From: Adhaeribacter sp.
GTDB lineage: Bacteria > Bacteroidota > Bacteroidia > Cytophagales > Hymenobacteraceae
Length of the DNA stretch: 8,554 bases
Assembly (NCBI GenBank): GCA_028288395.1
Contig: JAQBNV010000556.1
Location: 1 to 8,554 of the forward strand
Reading direction: 5' to 3'
In this document: one piece after another, positions 6,481-8,554 of the stretch
Layout of the letters: each line of letters opens with the position of its first letter
Numbering within the stretch: position 1 is the stretch's first letter
Notes under the pieces: generated by a model
Seen by the model: only the letters and a program-made list of their open reading frames with translations
Databases searched by the model: none
Told to the model about the DNA's origin: nothing
Position numbers and translations under genes: made by a program

Positions 6481-6542
6481 GCTTTAGCGATTTTAAATAT
6501 TTTGTTTTTACCATGCTTTCGCACCTGTAAAGTACCTCCTTT
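6477..6542 (-). other. Possible leader ORF with strong Shine-Dalgarno site, overlapping the aspA start
   Basis: On the minus strand AAAGGAGGT (6542-6534) is an almost complete anti-16S match, unusual in a genome whose other genes lack such sites. Ten nt after AGGAGG a GTG (6524-6522) opens a 15-codon frame reading MRKHGKNKIFKIAKA. Its TGA (6479-6477) overlaps the aspA ATG in an ATGA arrangement, the usual geometry of translational coupling. The peptide is lysine-rich and has no run of Asp or Asn codons. The whole pattern could be chance. Confidence 0.18.
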
Positions 6543-6580
6543 GGACCTGATTTGTTTTAAGATAAAAGAAAATAGCTGGG

Positions 6581-6599
6581 GCAGGATTTTGCAGCCTGC
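6581..6599 (-). terminator. Candidate hairpin after the AsmA-like gene
   Basis: GCAGG (6581-6585) pairs with CCTGC (6595-6599) around a 9-nt loop, about 43 nt after the AsmA-like stop when read on the minus strand. A T-rich stretch (complement of 6557-6573) follows after about 8 nt. It could end the AsmA-like transcript or act as an aspA leader structure. I found no convincing TTG / TAnnTTTG promoter pair for aspA in 6481-6641. Confidence 0.25.
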
Positions 6600-6641
6600 T
6601 TAAAGCAACTGTTGGTGAAGGGATTTTGGATAGAATATTTC

Positions 6642-8554
6642 TTACTGGTGCATGGTAAAAACCGTGTCGATTTGGTGCTGCCGCAGGAAATTGCTGAATT
6701 CCTGTTGCAAAGCCCGGCCGCTTTTTTCGCGTTCTTTCCGGTCGCTGAGTCTTACTTTGTATTTATTACCTTCCCGGAAAAGCTGGAGGTGTTGTTTTTT
6801 CTGTACCCGCGAGGCCGTCAGCGAATCAGCTTGTATTCTTTCGATGCGTCGTTTGTTATTTCCGAACAAGACACTCAGCACATTTACATCCATATTCAGG
6901 TTGGCGGCGCCGCCCATGGTGTAGGAACCGCTCAGTTCAAAAGCCGTCAGGTTACTGTTCAGGGCTAAACCGGGCGTTACGAACTGCGAATCGCGCAACA
7001 GGAAATTGGTGGTTACGTTCTCAAAATATAAATGCCCGGTGCGCTCTTTCCGGATAAAACGCAAGGCATTCTGAATGGGTGCCACCTGAATCAGTTCCAT
7101 ATCCTGAAAAGAGGCTTTGGCGTAAGCAATGGTCCCGGCAAAGCTCGGTGAAAAAGTTTTATCGAGCCAGGTATTTACTACCAGGTTACAGTCGGCGGTG
7201 CCTTTAATATTCTGGCTGCCAAGTACATCCAGGTTCATGGTTTCGGCAAAAGCGAATAGCTGTTGTAAATTAATATTATTAACCTGCGATCGCAATCGTA
7301 CCGGTACACTGTCGCCGGGGGCATCCAGCCGCAACTCGCCCCGGGCGTTTAGCTGGCCGCCGAGCGCCTGCAAACGCAACTTCGATAATCTTACCCGGTT
7401 CTTATTCAGACTGGCTTCCATAATTAAGTCCGAACCTTTTAAATACAAATATTCCAGTTTTTTGGCCCGGACCTGCAGGGTTAGCCAGTAATCTTTTTCT
7501 TTAATGGTAGCCATGTTGCGGCTCGACTGGGCCGCCGCCGCCTGGGCACTTTGTGGCGGGGCTTCTCCTTTTAAAGAAGCAATATCCTGCATAAACGATT
7601 GCAGGTTCAGATAGGGATACTGCAAACTGACATTCAGGTAAGGTTTGCTAAGGCCGGTAGGAATTAAATCAAATCCGCCGCTGGCAGTGGCTTTGCCGTT
7701 GCCGGTGGTCGTAAAGCGCATCCGGGTTAATTTTACTTTCTGGTTGCGCTGATTTACTTGTACAGTTAAGTTTTTAATTTTTTCCTGGCCCGGCAGGTTT
7801 ACGTTACCTACCCGCAGATTTACCTGGGTATTGGTATTATCCCAAAGGTTTTTCCGGTAACCGCTGCGGGGCTTGCGGCCCGTAGCGGATTGGGTAAACC
7901 GATATTGAGTTAAATCCTGCTTATTAATTTTTTCCTGGGGAATAGATTCATTTGCATTAATAACCGGCAGCCGGTAAGAGCCAGCTGAACGGACTGGACG
8001 GGTAGGGGTAATATTTATTTCTTCGCTGGCCAGGAGGTTACTTTTGAGCCATTTCGTATCCAGGTGTTCGGCATAAATATCGGCCCGGGCCGTGACAAAG
8101 CCTGGATCATTAAATAAATAAGCAAAATAATTCGTAATAGAAGCCTGTAGGTTAAAGGGCCGGCCGCCCAAAGAACCATTTAGGTTATGCAGTTTCAGGG
8201 TATTGTCGTTAAAAAGCACCTGGCCGTTTACGTTGCGGCAATCTACGAGCAAACCCAAGGGTCGGAAAGCGGCCTCTTTTAGTTGTACAGTTCCATTCCC
8301 GCGCCAGTTTGCAGCGGTATTTTGCAAGGTGTCCGGAATGTTGCCACTGAACCGAAAATTACCCGCTACGGTGCCCTGCACTACCGCCGAAATAGGTAAA
8401 TTAACTAATTTTACGAGTTCGGTTAAAGCCATTTGGCCGGCTCCCTGCAGGCTAAAAGCTGGTTTGGTAAAATCGGTAACTTCTACCTGTAGTTTCAGTT
8501 GGCCCTGGCTTGTTCTGGCCGATAATTGTGAAATGGTAAACCGGCTGGTTTCCA
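6642..8554 (-). CDS. AsmA-like family protein, C-terminal part (5' end outside window)
   Basis: An open frame runs in from the right edge to TAA at 6642-6644. An ATG at 8430-8432 is internal: the same frame continues upstream without a stop for 40 more codons (ETSRFTISQLSARTSQGQLK and on), so about 636 residues are visible and the N-terminus, with the usual membrane anchor, is missing. AsmA-family signs are the repeating short beta-strand pattern with turns such as LNGSLGGRPFNLQASI and LRLQALGGQLNARGEL, and a C-terminal block with DMELIQVAPIQNALRFIRKERTG and GLALNSNLTAFELSGSYTMGG. Family proteins are inner-membrane-anchored, largely periplasmic beta-rich bridges tied to outer-membrane homeostasis and lipid transfer. 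A Pro/Gln/Ala-rich linker (about visible residues 330-345) separates two halves. The C-terminus becomes basic and helical (SDRKEREKSGRALQQEF) and ends in a short tail. Confidence 0.8.
   Translation of the reverse strand, partial: ETSRFTISQLSARTSQGQLKLQVEVTDFTKPAFSLQGAGQMALTELVKLVNLPISAVVQGTVAGNFRFSGNIPDTLQNTAANWRGNGTVQLKEAAFRPLGLLVDCRNVNGQVLFNDNTLKLHNLNGSLGGRPFNLQASITNYFAYLFNDPGFVTARADIYAEHLDTKWLKSNLLASEEINITPTRPVRSAGSYRLPVINANESIPQEKINKQDLTQYRFTQSATGRKPRSGYRKNLWDNTNTQVNLRVGNVNLPGQEKIKNLTVQVNQRNQKVKLTRMRFTTTGNGKATASGGFDLIPTGLSKPYLNVSLQYPYLNLQSFMQDIASLKGEAPPQSAQAAAAQSSRNMATIKEKDYWLTLQVRAKKLEYLYLKGSDLIMEASLNKNRVRLSKLRLQALGGQLNARGELRLDAPGDSVPVRLRSQVNNINLQQLFAFAETMNLDVLGSQNIKGTADCNLVVNTWLDKTFSPSFAGTIAYAKASFQDMELIQVAPIQNALRFIRKERTGHLYFENVTTNFLLRDSQFVTPGLALNSNLTAFELSGSYTMGGAANLNMDVNVLSVLFGNNKRRIERIQADSLTASRVQKKQHLQLFREGNKYKVRLSDRKEREKSGRALQQEFSNFLRQHQIDTVFTMHQ

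Noticed and set aside
6612..6968. 118-residue plus-strand frame opposite the AsmA-like C-terminus
   Set aside because: It is antisense to a supported gene, with irregular composition and no recognisable motif.
8430..8432. ATG as the start of the AsmA-like protein
   Set aside because: The frame stays open for 40 codons upstream to the window edge with the same beta-rich composition, and the family is normally much longer with an N-terminal membrane anchor.
1..8554. CRISPR array, tRNA or rRNA genes, defence or toxin-antitoxin system
   Set aside because: I saw no regularly spaced repeats, no tRNA-like cloverleaf with a TPsiC arm, and no nuclease, toxin or antitoxin signature in any supported frame.

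Overview
The window looks like chromosome of a member of the Bacteroidota, most likely order Cytophagales and close to Hymenobacteraceae (Adhaeribacter-like). The grounds are a paired DUF1800/DUF1501 locus with Bacteroidota-style motifs, an AsmA-type protein, A/T-rich leaders instead of Shine-Dalgarno sites, and coding sequence of middling GC. The genus is a judgement from remembered protein similarity and was not searched.

Layout. Bases 1-235 hold the 3' end of an IS1-family insertion sequence: the transposase C-terminus on the plus strand and a possible right terminal repeat. About 35 bp further on starts a plus-strand short-chain dehydrogenase resembling L-fucose dehydrogenases (270-1052). 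Bases 1053-1394 are a gene-free gap between convergent genes, with candidate terminator hairpins. Everything after that is on the minus strand. In order of transcription, from right to left, it runs: an AsmA-like envelope protein cut by the right edge (8554-6642), aspartate ammonia-lyase AspA (6480-5044), a GT-A-like putative glycosyltransferase (4957-4235), a 198-bp regulatory gap with a nested inverted repeat, a DUF1800 protein (4036-2627), and a Tat-signal DUF1501 protein (2603-1395).

How they work together. DUF1800 and DUF1501 form a tight two-gene unit (23-nt gap) and probably act as a pair; their biochemical role is not established. AspA interconverts aspartate and fumarate plus ammonia and stands alone metabolically. 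The glycosyltransferase follows aspA after 86 bp and may be cotranscribed, with no visible functional link. The SDR has been separated from its ancestral upstream neighbourhood by the IS, or its upstream region was rearranged. Two starts were moved in from upstream TTG codons to internal ATGs (DUF1501 and the glycosyltransferase).

Most of the window is ordinary housekeeping and envelope content. I did not find a convincing new multi-gene system. The points most worth a second look are the SDR whose YxxxK lysine reads as asparagine, the nearly concentric nested palindrome upstream of the DUF1800-DUF1501 operon, the IS1 end against the SDR leader, and a short Shine-Dalgarno-led reading frame overlapping the aspA start.
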